Positions 47,301-59,427 of a stretch of DNA of 64,000 nucleotides are shown piece after piece. This DNA comes from Peribolospora baueri (lineage: Eukaryota; Basidiomycota; Peribolosporomycetes; Peribolosporales; Peribolosporaceae). The notes under the pieces are model-generated. The model ran no database searches, was not told the DNA's origin, and saw nothing but the letters and a program-made list of their open reading frames with translations. Each line of letters opens with the position of its first letter. The first letter of the stretch is position 1. The translations under genes and the position numbers were made by a program. The stretch spans positions 1 through 64,000 of the forward strand of contig JAMDHS010000062.1 in assembly GCA_029717555.1 (NCBI GenBank), in the 5' to 3' direction.

Positions 47301-48210
47301 TCTGCATTGTCCGTCAGCAGCTCGTGGCCTCTAGAGACGGCGTCGATGTCCTGCGAGAGGAAGGAGACGAAGCCGAACTGGATGAGCGACGGAAGCGAGG
47401 ACAGGAACGCCAGCCGGTTCGTTCCGTTCCGTTCGAGATGCTACTACCCACTGTGATGGGTATGCGACTGTTGTACGTCATCTCCTCCGGCAAGACGGTG
47501 AGGAACTCCAAGAGAGCGGGTACAGTCTCAGGTGTCTTGCCCAACGAGTCTATCATTTGGGGGACGACGTCATGCCAGTCCCTCATCTGGATGGCGAGAT
47601 CGGCGAGGGCGAGGCAGAGGTGCGTGAGCACCACTCGGGGTCCCGTGGTCGCAAAGGTAGAGAGCGCAGCGAGGAGGGTGTCGCGAAGAGAGACAATGGA
47701 GGGCTGGACCAGCTGGTCGAGGTCGAAGGTGATCTGCGGATAAGATAGAGGAGAGCGCAAAAGCGAATCAGGCCGGACGTGGGTGAGCGTGAGGTCTGCC
47801 GGCCGTCTTCGCCTATTCGACCGCGTCACTGACCTTGCTGCGAAACGTTTGAGCGGCGAAGAGTCTAGGCTCGATCGGCAGGTCAGCCGAGAGCAGGAGA
47901 GCGTTCGACGTCGCCCATGCTTCGGGCTGAAAAAGAGCAAGGGGGGATGAGAAGGAAAAAATGTGGGTCAGCCATGTTGGCCTGCGCCTATGAGCGTGGT
48001 CGGCGAAGCGGCCGAGCTGAAGGCATGACTGGCTCATGCTCGCCTCGCCGGCCGGACGGTCATGCCGTCGGTGCGAGTGCAGACGCGCACCGTCTTCTGA
48101 AACTCTTGAAGCCATGTGTTCGCCTTGTCCTTGGCCGAGGTGTCCGGGTCTCGATACAGAGCGTCCAAGGCCTGAAGGACGGTCTGGATCGCCGGATCGG
48201 CGGCAGACAT
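44330..48210 (-). CDS. MTR10: Importin-beta family nuclear import receptor (Mtr10/transportin-3)
   Basis: Karyopherin that carries SR-type and mRNA-binding proteins such as Npl3 into the nucleus and also affects tRNA traffic. Nine exons (48210-48091, 47926-47834, 47733-47452, 47377-47260, 47144-46126, 45999-45768, 45636-45220, 45087-44583, 44435-44330) keep frame and give 963 aa, close to yeast Mtr10 (972). The N terminus has the Xpo1/importin-like helices (LFAAQTFRSKITFDLDQL; LLAALSTFATTGPRVVLTHL). The middle has SITFNFWYRLAGGL and FRHYMGDTLKDCCYVLGAKK, and IPAMLAYVSTGFEHASEDVA is typical. The last exon ends DASPDKVKQVIQGLYRASRR. HEAT repeats fill the whole protein, with no other domain. It diverges from RAS across 1.56 kb. 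Confidence 0.93.
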
Positions 48211-49770
48211 ATTTCGTTTGGCCCTGCTTGCTTGTGGGCAAGGAAGATTGGGACTGGTAGGAACGACGCGAGGTATGCACTCGCCGACTGCTCGTTCCCC
48301 GCAAGCTGCAACGGAGTTGGTGCGTCCGGCTAGGAAGTAGGGCGGGGATTCGTGGGGGTGGTGAAGAGGAGAGATGGAAGAAGAGCGGGATGATGCTCTT
48401 TGGGACTTCGAGAGACGTTGGTGCGACCGTGGTCGCCGGCCAGTTGCAACGAGCGCAAGCTCAGCGGACGGAGTGGGTGCGTCAAGTAGGGTTGCCGCAG
48501 CCGATCACCGAAAGCGAGCCAGTCTTTACCCGTCTAACGCGCTGGTTCGAGTCTCGGGGTTTCTTATTTTTTCCCTTCTTACTCGGGCGATGAGCCCGCC
48601 AGGAGGGAGGGTCTCGACGGTGAAACGCGGAGATCCCCGGGCTCCACATTGCGGCGGCGCGCACGTGGGCAAGGTGAGGACGCCAGGCACGCGTAGGGAA
48701 GGGTGGGATCAGGCCCCGCTTTTTGCCCGAGAGTCGAACGTCATGGACACGTAGAACGTTATCGAAACAAGGTGGAGGCGACCGGCGGCCAGAGCATCGA
48801 GCGGCCGATGGAGGGGCGCACGACGATGCGGGCGAGTGGAGTCCGCCGCGCAAGGGAGCCACGGCGACGGGTGGCAGGAAGCGCGTCCGGGAGGTCCAGG
48901 CTGGACAGACGGCCGTCCAAGTGCGGGCTGTCGGTGGAGCGAGGAAAGGGTGTGATGTCGTGGGTGCCAGTTGTCTTTCCGGAGACGGCGTTGTCTGTCT
49001 GTCTGTCTGTTTTTTTTTTTTTCGTCCGTCCGACCCTGCGTCGCGCTGCCGACGTTCGGAGTGTCCGGCCAGAGAGCATGGCGAGAATAGGGGATCGCGA
49101 GCGTGTGCAACGAGCGATGGAGTGCGTGCGTGTCCGCCTGTCTTTGTGTTCTACCTGTTTGCCTATCTATCTAGCTGTGTGCCTGCCTGTCTGTGCGTGT
49201 GTGTGTGTGTCGTCACCGCTCGCACTGCCGTCTCCGACCGGCCTCGCAAGACGCTCGCTCTCTTCACAGCCTCGAACCGGGCGGGCGGCTAACTCTAACA
49301 GGAGGGAAGGGTGGTGCTGGGAGGCACGTGACCCTGCGAACCCGGGCGAGCGCCGGTGGTTAGGCTTGGTTTGGCTGGGCCTTTGGTTGGGCTGGCCTGG
49401 CCTGAGTGCGTTCGCCGTCACTCCATCCATCCATCCAACTCTTCTCGCTCGACCCGGCTCGACTCGACTCGACTCGACTCGACTCGACTCGACCCGACCA
49501 ACCACCTTCCACCTCCATCCGCATCCATCATACCTTAGCAACGACCCCCTCTCCGTACTCGCAAAGAGCACGCCCTCCTCCCCCTCCTCCCTTCCCCCCT
49601 TTTCACCCCCGCCCACCCGTCGCGCGTCCTCTCGCTCGCCAAAGGAAGGAAGGAAGGAAGGAAGGAAGAAAGACAAGCAAACCGATAGCGAGCAGAACGC
49701 ACCCCCTCTTCTTCCGTCTCTTCGTCCGCCCGCCTTTGACACGGTGGTCGTCGCCCCCAAGTCGCCCAAC
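48211..49770. promoter_or_regulatory. Shared divergent region MTR10/RAS
   Basis: 1.56 kb. Visible items: a T run (49011-49022), CTGT repeats just before it, a TCGAC/CTCGA pentanucleotide tract (about 49457-49495) and a GAAG/GGAA tract (49644-49672) in the RAS leader. A tRNA B-box-like GGTTCGAGTC at 48543 followed by a T run lacks paired arms. I see no gene. Confidence 0.5.
49457..49495. repeat. TCGAC pentanucleotide repeat
   Basis: Several perfect copies of CTCGA/TCGAC in the leader region upstream of RAS. A shorter run recurs near 52207-52229 downstream. Confidence 0.8.
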
Positions 49771-51263
49771 ATGGCTGGGAAGATGATGATCTACAAGCTC
49801 GTCGTGCTGGGAGATGGTGGTGTCGGAAAGACAGCCTTGACCATTCAGGTGAGTCGAAGCGAGGCGAGGCGAGGCGAAGCAGAGTCAGATCGATGCAAGC
49901 CAGGCCAGGCGACCATGGCCGGAGTTTCCTGTCCTCTCCGCCTCTCCCTCTCTCCTTCTCGTCGCCCTCCTGCGCTCTCTCTCTCTATCTTCGTCTTCCG
50001 TCCCCTTCGTCTTCCCTCTCTTTCCCCTTTCTCCCCCGGCTGTCCTCTTCAAGCCGGCCATACTCCTTGCGCTTCCCCCTTTTCGCCGTTGCTGACTGAC
50101 ACGACTGGCCGTACGCGGTCTTTTCGCCTGCCCATCCCTCGTGTGTCAAACAATCTACGCGGACATCGACACCACCCTCCGTCTCGTATCGTTGGACGCG
50201 CAAACGCTCACCGTCGTCGTCGTCGTCGTCGCCGCTGCCGCTGCCGCTGTAGCTCTGCTTGAACCACTTCGTCGGTGAGCCGCCCGCGCCGTCCCCTCTT
50301 TCCATTTTTGGTAATCCCCGGCATTGACCGACGCGTTCCTTGTTTGCCGCATTCCTACAGAGACGTACGATCCGACGATTGAGGACTCTTACCGAAAGCA
50401 GACCGTCATCGACGAGCAGCCTTGCATGCTCGAGGTCTTGGATACAGCCGGTCAGGGTGAGTCACCCGTCGTCCAACGGGTCGTGCTCAGTTGCATGTGG
50501 TAGAGCCTCGGCGTACGAGGCCTCCACAGGCGTCGCAACCCGCTCATCCCGCTCGGTCCTACCATCCCTCCGCCCTCGCGGCCGCAGAGGAATACACGGC
50601 ACTGCGAGACCAGTGGATCCGGGAAGGGGAAGGGTTCTTACTCGTGTATTCCATCGCCGCTCGGGCGACGTTTGAGAGGGTTGAACGGTTCCGTTCGCAA
50701 ATCTCGTGAGTATCGTGTCCTCCCTTCCTCTCTTTGTCCCGTCCGTCGTTCTCCCCGTCTCCCGGGTCGTTGTCCAAGTCAGGTGATTTGCTGATCCACT
50801 TGGTTGTGTGTCTGCTCCCCTTCCAACCGAACCGTTGCACCCGGATAGGAGAGTGAAGGACGCGGAACCGGAAAAAGTGCCAATCATGCTTGGTGAGCAT
50901 ATCATATCGCCTTGAGCTGTTCCCGCTCGTCCGCACGATCGGAGAGCGAGTTGGGGCCGAAATGGTTGCTTCGAGGCGCGCACATGGACGATGGTCGCTC
51001 ATCTTGCTCCGTCCCCGTCCCCCGTGCGCGCGTCAGTCGGCAACAAGTGCGACAAGGTGAACGAGCGCGAAGTGTCTCGAGACGAAGGTGCCCGGCTCGC
51101 GGCGCGTCTCGGGTGCGACTTTGTGGAGAGCAGTGCCAAGACTTTCTACAACGTCGAGAAGGCATACTACGATGTCGTGCGCAAGATCCGTGCTGCTCGG
51201 GACGGGGAGATGGGGGCGGTGCGGAGGCGTGAGAGGAAGAGCAGGAGGTGTACCATCCTCTGA
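49771..51263 (+). CDS. RAS: Ras small GTPase (U. maydis Ras1 / N. crassa ras-2 group)
   Basis: Membrane-bound molecular switch upstream of cAMP or MAPK signalling in morphogenesis and mating. Six exons (49771-49848, 50253-50274, 50361-50456, 50588-50705, 50849-50892, 51037-51263) give 194 aa; the second exon is only 22 nt. P loop [12 protein letters not shown], switch [17 protein letters not shown], switch [22 protein letters not shown] and ESSAK guanine-binding motifs are all intact. The [16 protein letters not shown] start marks the fungal group containing U. maydis Ras1, C. neoformans Ras2 and N. crassa ras-2. The C terminus is polybasic (RRRERKSRR) with CAAX box CTIL. The terminal Leu favours geranylgeranylation, and there is no nearby upstream Cys for palmitoylation. 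Confidence 0.96.
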
Positions 51264-53076
51264 TCTCTTTTCTTTCTTGCCTTGTCGAGGAGGAAGAGGA
51301 CCGATACTCGCCTCACCCGGCCCGCCCCCCGCTCTGCTGTTGTTGCGCTTGTCCCATTTTGTTCTTCCCGTTCCGATTGTCATGACAAGATACCCGGTCG
51401 TGGTCCCCGTTTCCTTTTTCTTCTTTCGCCCCATCTCGTCACCCACCTTCTTCCCACCCCATTCATCTTTTCCATTCCCCTCCCTTTCCTCCTTGGCTTT
51501 TCATCGAACCTCGTTCTGTTTCTGCTTGCCGCTGCAACCTCCTTCCTCTGTGCTGCGACGCTCCACCCCCTCATCGACGACTGCCTTCACACGTTCTCTC
51601 TTTGGCCCACCCCTCCACCTCTCGTCTCGTCCTCCCTCTCTTTCTCCCTCTCCCCGTACCCCAACGCCCACCTGCTTTATCTCGTCAGCGCTCAATCCCT
51701 CTTCCCTCTTCATTCACGGCAACGACCAACCGACCAAACGAACGAACGAATGAACGAGCTCGGACGGAGACGGAGACTTCTTCCATCGTCGCGTCGCGTG
51801 TGAGACGAGGGACGAGGGATGGGGAGGAGAGGAGAACGTGGAGCGGAGAGATAATACAGACACACAGATAGAACAGACACACACACAGACGCCTGACGCC
51901 CGACGTTGGACTTTGGACGTTGGACGTTGAGCGCTGGACGCTGGAGGCTCGGGCGAACTAGAAAGAGGCACGTAGTACGAGGCCGTGCGTGCGTGCGTGC
52001 AGGACTGATAAGCCGAGCCGATGAGCGGAATCCGCACCGACCGACGACGACCGATCCGTGGCCCCGGGATGGACGATTGACGATGGCAGAAGAGGCGATG
52101 CGGCCTTTTTACCGTAATTTAATGATACAGTATGGTCTGCTCTGCTATGGTATGCTGTCGTATGTTATCGTATCGCGTACCTCACTGAACTTATCATCCT
52201 CCGCGGCGCCCAGCTCGACTCGACTCGACTCAGTCCGTCCGTTCATTTTGTTTCATTGCGACCATTGCGGGCCCCTTCCTTCCTTCCATTTTCGCCCATT
52301 CCCGTTCCCGTTCCCGTTTCCCGGCCCGTCCTGTCCTTCATCCATCGGCATCTGACGACGTACAAACGTCCTCTTGGCAGCTCGTCAACCCGTTCGTCCA
52401 ACGCGCCCGCCGTTCCGGATGGGAGGAGCTGGGGACGGATGGGAGGAGGGACGGAGGAGAGACGGGTGATGAGGGTGGGGGTCTGGGCGTGCCCATCGAC
52501 TGATTTTCTATCGGAAGCGGGCGAGCGAAAAAGAAGAATAAAAAAGAAGAAGAAGGGCAGAGTGTCAGGGACGGACTGTCTATCCAGGGCAGTCTACGGA
52601 CGTCGAGGCGAGAGCGTCTAATGTGTCTGTAGTGTACAAGGGAAAGAAGGGAGGAACGACACGGACGGACGGATGGATGGATAGAATTGGGAGGAAAAGT
52701 TGCGGTGTGGTCGTGGCGTGGGCGTAAGGATGCGTGTGCAACACGGTGGGGGCAGGGGAGATGCTACTGGACGGAAGGGCCTCCGAAGCTGGGCAGGGGC
52801 GGAATGGGAAAGAGAGACGGACGGTAGGTGTGATGTGCACGCGAGCGAGAGGGAGAAAAAAAAGCCGTCATCCCTCGCGGAAAGGCAACGTGCATGAAGA
52901 AATCGGATGCAAGATGGAGAGACGAACGGTAAAAGAAGGGATCGAGAAGCGAAATAAATGGAGGACGAAAGAAACCCTGACGAGTTTGAATTCCAAGTCC
53001 TTGATATCCGCGTCAACGACGACGCCGCCGACAAGGTCGAGAACGCTGAAGACAAATCAAGCTGGGAAGCCGGAGA
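51264..53076. other. Convergent intergenic region RAS/carrier gene
   Basis: 1.8 kb. The first kilobase is C/T-rich, compatible with a long RAS 3' UTR. GT/CA and TGCG repeats occur near 51860-52000 and a TCGAC run near 52207. A forward frame at 52958-53320 lies antisense to the carrier's last exons and is taken as a shadow. No gene supported. Confidence 0.45.
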
Positions 53077-54793
53077 CTATCGCCTGCCGAACTTCTCCCT
53101 CGCCAAATCGACCAGGCCACGGAGCTTCTCGAGTACGAGGAAGATGATGATCGTGTTGGGGGCCAGTCTGTGTGCGGGTGACGACGTCAGAATGGAAGCG
53201 CGTGTTCCGGAGATAAAGATGGGGAGAGTCAAAAAAGCAGCATGGAGTGCGACGACAAGGCACGTCGATTCGTATCAGGGCGAAGGACTCACCGAATCCA
53301 AGCGGGTGTCCAACCTTTGAACATGAACCCTGGCCCCTCCTCTCGCATCGACTTTTGGATCATTTGTACAATCTACAAGGCGTCAAGCGGGGGCGGATAT
53401 GAGGCCAGGTGAGAGGCGGATAGGGAAAATCACGGTGTCGATTAAATAGGACGCAGAGCGACACCGGTATGCACTCACGCTGAGACCTTCGGTCGCGTTC
53501 ATGATCCTGCTCCGAATGACGCTGCAAGAATGTAAAGAAGGTCCAGGCCGCTGGGCTTTAGGACGCTCGTTCGCCTCATACATACTCGACCCTCAATAAA
53601 CTTACTCGGCGGGGGAGCAAATGGTGGTAGCCACAGTTCCGGCGAGCAAAGAGGCGTTGAAGTGGAGCCAGGTGCCTTCCCTGTAAAGGCCTGTGCCGAG
53701 GAGGAAGGCCTTGAAGTAATCGTACGTCGCTATCGACGGTCATCGACAAAGGGGTGAAATACGGTCAGCGGTCGGGTCATCCGCATCTAGCCTCCTCCTC
53801 TCTTTAACATCTCCATGACCAGTATCGTCCGGCTGGTGCAGTACGTTACAGCAAACTGGATACGAATCAGCAAGCAGGGACTCACCCAATTGACTCGAGT
53901 TCATCAATATTGCCCTGGCCACGTTGGGTGCGAGACCGCGAAAGAGGCTGACGAACCCTTCCTCGCGAAGCATGCGGAAAAGACCATCAAAGCAGTTGCG
54001 GTAGCCCAACCGGGATTCTGGAGTTTTGTTTATGTCCGAGGTCATGCGGACGAGGATGACATCTACGAGGCAACGAGAGCAGAGCAAGGCGGGACGCCAC
54101 CGTCAACGGGCGTCTCCTCAGTCGTCATCCTGCGAAACCTCACCGACACTCACCGGCCGGATTACCCGCCAAACCTCCCGCCGCTCCCGCCGCTCCAGCA
54201 CAAATGGCCATTTTCCAGGCTGGCAAAGTGGCGGGGTCGTTGGGCGAGCGTATTGCGCGCTTGAGAGGTTCGTACGCCCCGAAGCGAGTCACACTGTACG
54301 TCATTTGTCGGAGAATGGAGGCCGAGAGGCCGACGTAGAGGCCGCGAAAACCTGAACGAGTGCAGGGCAAAGGAAAGGGGGAGGAAGAGGTGCAAACGAC
54401 ATAGAAGAGGGCGAGCGTGAGCACAGGGAAAAGACGGTTGATGCGCAGCGGAAAAAAGGTAAGAAGACCGAAAGCTCACCGTCGTGCCGTGCCGTGGCCA
54501 CCAACGTGCCAAACATGCCTCTTTGGCCACCGGTTTGCATTCGCCTGCACGAAGTACGGTGGGGAGAAGATATGAGCGGGCAAATCAAAGATAGGCGGCC
54601 TTGTGACATGTTGAACAGCCTCATATCAACAGCCTAGGCTGAAAAACGGCACTCACACCTTGGTAAGGTCCAGAGGGTGAGTGCAGCAAGCGGCGACGGA
54701 GGCGGCAGCGCCTCCCAGCCAGAACGGGTACCGCTTCGGCGCGGCAGCCTGGGTCGGTCTTTGCAGCGGTGATGGTGATGCGGGTGCTGCCAT
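53077..54793 (-). CDS. DIC1: Mitochondrial carrier family protein, dicarboxylate-carrier type
   Basis: Inner-membrane exchanger; the Dic1 group swaps malate or succinate for phosphate. Eight exons (54793-54657, 54544-54480, 54351-54154, 54062-53886, 53729-53606, 53521-53479, 53372-53293, 53167-53077) keep frame and give 304 aa, standard for three-repeat carriers. The three signature motifs are present: HPLDLTKVRMQ, NPADVILVRM and SPADVIRSRI. The start YPFWLGGAAASVAACCTHPL and the middle DINKTPESRLGYRNCFDGL match Dic1 best. Contact-site residues were not checked one by one, so substrate is inferred by resemblance. It diverges from the HyuB gene. Confidence 0.9.
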
Positions 54794-55448
54794 TGTAAAA
54801 GAATGGGGTGGGAGAGGATGACCTATCGAGCCGGAGATTGCGTGTGTTTGCTACTTGAACAATGTGGGTGGGGGGTCCAGGGGTCCTCTTCTATTCTGAA
54901 ATGTCCGAGAAAGCTAGGTCGAGCTCGTTCTGTCGATTGAGATGAATGATGATCGTTGAAGTGGAAAAGAAAACAAGTCCGTGCGCCGCCCAGAGATACG
55001 ACGCGTCTGCTCCTCGTGCCTTTCCAGTCTATGTTCCTGCCCGCGTGCGTGTCCGATATGGAAGAGGCGTGCTGTGGCGTGCCTCCAGAAAACCGAGGGA
55101 CCAAGTCGAGTGTAGAAGAGAGAAGAGAGAGCGGAGAGAAGAGAAGAGAGAGCGGAAATGGATGCGATGGCGAGGAGCGAGGCTTCTTCAGTGAACGCCG
55201 CCCGGCTGTTCGGCCCGACAAAACTTCTTAGCCGGTGATCGACGGCGGTCGGAGACGGAGATAGGAGGCGGGGCTGGATAAGAGGCCGAGGGCCGAGATA
55301 GGGAGTGCGGGCGGATAATGAGGGGAAGGGCCCACGGACCATCTTCCCCTCGACCTCGACCTCGTCCTCCTTCTCGTCCTCCGTTCCTCTGCCAGCGAAT
55401 AACGCCCTCGTCGCCCCATCTGATCTCTTTTCAATTATACCCTCCGTC
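54794..55448. promoter_or_regulatory. Shared divergent region DIC1/HyuB
   Basis: 655 bases. An imperfect GA-rich repeat (GAAGAGAGAGCGGAGA) lies at about 55115-55158. The HyuA half of an oxoprolinase is not encoded here on either strand. Confidence 0.5.
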
Positions 55449-58400
55449 ATGTCTTCCAACGGGCGTGCCAAGCAAACGGGCGAGCCCGACCCCATCATGC
55501 TGGTGAGCCAGGGAGCCCGAGTCGACCGAGTCGCATCTTGGTCGCAAGCTAGCTGTATTGGAGGGAAGAAGTACAGAGTTTCTTTGTGCTGATAATGTTG
55601 ACGGCCCCCTTCCTTGATTATTCACGCTTGCTTATCTTCCCACATATAGAGCCTGTTCGCCAATAGGTGAGTGTGGTTGCATGCGCATCTCCCCTTTCGA
55701 AGGCCCGAAAGCGAACGCCTCGTCAGCGGCAGACGGCAACGAGTTAACTTGGTCCTCTTTATGAACTATTTGTACCCAGGTTCATGTCCGTAGCCGAAGC
55801 GATGGGCCGTTCGCTGATGCAGACTTCTATCAGCACGAACATCAAGGAGCGTCTCGACTTCTCTTGCGCCATTTTTGCCCCTAACGGTGACCTCATCGCC
55901 AATGCCCCTCACCTTCCTGTACACCTTGGAAGCATGAGCTTCGCGGTGCGGTATCAGATTCAGCATCTTAATCGTCCAGGCGGAGAGGGGTTTAAGAAAG
56001 GGGATGTTATTATGTCCAATCATCCCGAGGCCGGCGGGAGTGAGTGCACAGTCCGGCTGAGTTTCACACAGGTCCGACACCTTTGCCAATCTCTTTTCTC
56101 ACCTCGCTCTTCACGCTCTTCGCTCTGCAGGCCATCTTCCTGACATCAACATCATCACCCCCGTGTTCGACCAAAGTTCTGGAGAGATTGTCTTCTTTAC
56201 CGCCAGCAGGGGTCACCATGCCGGTGCGTGGCTCACCTGTTCGGTAGTCGCTCCGTACGTGAACGATTCTGACGTCTTGCTTTCTTTGTTGGCAATGTCT
56301 CGTTACCGCTTCTCATCAGACATTGGCGGTATCCTTCCTGGCTCGTGAGTTTTCCGTGTTCGGCGATGCCATCTCGGTTTTCGCTCGGTGCTGTACTCAG
56401 GGCTTCTCCCTGTTGTCTTTTCCTCCGTTCCTTACGTATCGCACTCGGTTTACGACTCTTCCCTCCTAATACAGTATGCCCCCCACATCCAAGACCATTT
56501 TTGAAGAGGGTGCCCAAATCAAGAGTTTTAAGCTTGTTAAGGAGGGCGTCTTCGATCGCGAGGGCATGGTCAAGTTGCTTGTTGTGCGTCCGTTGTATTC
56601 TGTCTCACGTTTTCATTCGTCTGCCCGTCTGTCCGCTCCTTTTTCTTGGCGCTCACTGCTTGAACCTTTACTTTTTGCTTTTCGTTTGTCGTCAAATGCT
56701 TCTCTCGGATTTCCGCACCACAGGAAGAACCAGCGAAGTATCCCGGTTGCTCTGGCAGTAGGTGCCTGCGCGACGTCGAGAGCGACCTTAAGGCTCAAGT
56801 AGCTGCCAATCAAAAGGGAATCAATCTTATCGGCTTGCTCATCGATGAGTACGGACTTGAGACTGTCCAGGAGGTGTGTGCGCGCTTCGGTTTATCTCTA
56901 CGGTTGAATGGTCGGTTAGACGAGATAGTGGCTGAGTCCTGTCTATCCCGATGTCATCTCTGTTCCCCTCAATTCGTTATGCTCTCCTTCCCATCTAATA
57001 GTACATGCACCACATCCGTGCAAACGCCGAGCTAGCGGTGCGCAACCTGCTCAAGGAGGTTGCCCAGCGCCACGGCACTCACGTTTTGCACGCAAAGGAC
57101 TACATGGACGACGGTACGCCCATCGAGCTCAAAGTCACCATCGACAAGGAAAAGGGAAGCGCCGTGTTTGATTTCGAGGTGCGTCGAAGTTGCGGAGGAT
57201 GCACGCTAGCCTTAGGACCGAACACCGGACTGCTGATGTAAGCTTTGCTTGCGCGTTCTTGAACGATATACAGGGCACCGGCCCGGAAGTGCTGGGTAAG
57301 AGACACCATTCATTTTCCCAGTTTTATTTGCCAACATCCCCTCAGCCCCCGTTTCCTTACGTTTTCCGTACTCCTGCGACCCGCATCGACCCATGGCAGG
57401 CAACACCAACACACCCATCTCGGTCACCTACAGCGCGATCATCTATTGCCTTCGCAGCATGGTGACAATGGACATCCCGCTCAATCAAGGCTGCCTCGAG
57501 CCCATCGAGGTTCGCATCCCCAAGCGTTCCATTCTCGACCCCTCTGACACGGCCGCTGTCGTGGGCGGGAACGTGCTCACGAGCCAGAGGATCACGGACA
57601 TTGTGCTCAAGGCCTTCAAGGCGGCGGCAGCCAGTCAAGGTGACACGTGAGTCTGTAGTTTGCGCGCCCTGCTCGTCGCCTGCGTCCAGAAAATGCACGA
57701 GTTGAAACCGGTTCATTACTTTCGTCCGACGCGACAACAGCAACAACCTCACCTTCGGCCTGGGCGGGAAGAACGAGCGAGGGGAACACGTGGAGGGCTT
57801 CGGTTACTACGAGACCATCGCGGGCGGGAGTGGCGCTGGACCGACGTGGGAGGGGACCAGCGGCGTGCACACGGTGAGTTGGCGGTTTGGGACCGTAGTG
57901 GCACGGGCGGCGCCGTCGTGAATACGTACGTTTTCGCTCGCGCGCGATGTCGATGACTGATCCACCAGTCGTTTTTCACCACCCGACACGACGTACCTGG
58001 TCGCTTCGGTCCGATCAGCATATGACAAAGTGAGTGAGGAGTTGGACCGATGGACTTAAAGCCGTCTATAGATGCAGTCGTTGACCTTTGCCCATCGTCG
58101 AATTGGATGCGATTCCGCGCTCGCTATCATGGCATGCAGCACCCGCATCACCGTGAGTCCGTCGACGATGGCCTTGTCTTGTCGTTCTTTGGACGATTGC
58201 GGAGACTCCAACCGGTTGCTGGGGCGGAGAGGGGGCTGACCTGGCTTTTTCCTGTGGTATGCTGACGAAATCAGGACCCGGAGATCATGGAACGGCGATA
58301 CCCCGTCGTGGTTCGCCAGTTCTCCCTGCGGCCTGGTGAGTTCTGAGAGCGAGCGAAGGTGAAAAAGCACATTCAAAGACGCGCTTTTTTCGCTGGACTG

Positions 58401-59101
58401 TCGAGAAGAGGGATGGAAGGTGTGGTCCGGATCCGGCTGACCTGACGTACATCAACGCCTCGTCCGTGCTTGCTTCTGAACCACTCGCGAAAACGAACGA
58501 ACGAACTAGGCTCGGGCGGCCAAGGGCTGCACAAGGGCGGAGACGGGGTGATCCGAGAGTTGGAGTTTCTCGAGCCGTCGATCCAGGTGTCCATCCTGTC
58601 CGAGCGACGCGTGTACCGGCCGTTCGGGATGAAGGGAGGCGGCGACGCCGAGTGCGGGCAGAACGTGTGGATCAAGATGCCGAGGCGCAGGGACGGGGAT
58701 TGGAAGGAGGGGGAGAAGAACGAGGCGAGGGTGATCAATTTGGGTGGAAAGGTGAGTCGGATCCGGGACCGATTTTGGTGGAGACGGCTTTCTTTCCCTT
58801 TTCGCCACTTCCAATTCAATTCAAATTCAATTCAACTCAGTTTGGTTCGTGCTTATGCTTTTCTTTCCGGGTCCCCGCACCTATTTTTTTTGCAAACGGC
58901 GCTCATGGCGGACAGACGACGGTGCGCATGTCGAAACACGATCGCATCGTCATCAAGACGCCCGGGGGCGGCGCGTGGGGGGCGCTCGGGAGCGGGGAGA
59001 AGAGGGCGCTGGAGGAGAAGGAGAAGGAGAGGGAGAAGGAGAGGGTGCACGAGCCGAGGGGGAGTTTGGCAGAGAGGGCGGCTGCGCAGTTAGGTGCTTG
59101 A
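55449..59101 (+). CDS. Free-standing HyuB (hydantoinase B / 5-oxoprolinase C-terminal half)
   Basis: In eukaryotic 5-oxoprolinase (about 1,280 aa) an ATPase-like HyuA half is followed by a HyuB half; together they open 5-oxoproline to glutamate in glutathione turnover. Here only HyuB is encoded: 16 exons (55449-55502, 55650-55666, 55780-56039, 56131-56223, 56320-56344, 56475-56583, 56724-56873, 57002-57178, 57274-57295, 57400-57646, 57741-57873, 58019-58029, 58140-58152, 58275-58335, 58510-58751, 58916-59101) give 599 aa. Motifs: [78 protein letters not shown] and TPGGGAWG, all as in oxoprolinase. A short leader ([18 protein letters not shown]) starts right at the usual HyuA-HyuB linker. The C-terminal 50 residues are Glu/Lys-rich. 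Activity would need a separate HyuA partner. Confidence 0.88.
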
Positions 59102-59427
59102 TTTCGCTTTCGCTTCGCCCGCTCGCCGTTCGTTTCTCGTTCGCGGTGGAGGCGACCGGAGTCTAGTCAAAAATGTCATGTACCTAGCTCGATGTAGACG
59201 GCCTCGTGAGTGAGTGAGTGAGGGTTAATAGGAACGCACATCGATTGCTATCGTCCGTAGGCCATCGTCGGCCTTGCCTCGACATGGTGCTCCCCCTTCG
59301 CTCCCTCTTCATATCCATCCACCCACTCTTCTCAACGGCATGCGCTCGCCCGTCATTCATCTGGACGTCCGTACATCCTCCCAGCCATCCTCCTCCCCGT
59401 TCTATCTCGCTCGATTCCCTGCCAAGG
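59102..59427. other. Convergent intergenic region HyuB/U2A'
   Basis: 326 bases shared by two 3' UTRs; GTGAGTGAGTGAG repeat at about 59209-59222. No gene seen. Confidence 0.5.

Noticed and set aside
39715-48210. CSN6, RPS27 and MTR10 as a functional cluster
   Set aside because: The genes act in unrelated processes and lie on mixed strands with separate promoters; ordinary neighbours.
48543-48570. tRNA-like B box GGTTCGAGTC followed by a T run
   Set aside because: The T stem does not pair, no matching acceptor stem or A box lies 60-75 bases upstream, and no anticodon arm can be drawn.
52958-53320. Forward frame at the 3' end of the carrier gene
   Set aside because: It is antisense to the last exons of the mitochondrial carrier, whose frame and motifs are clear.
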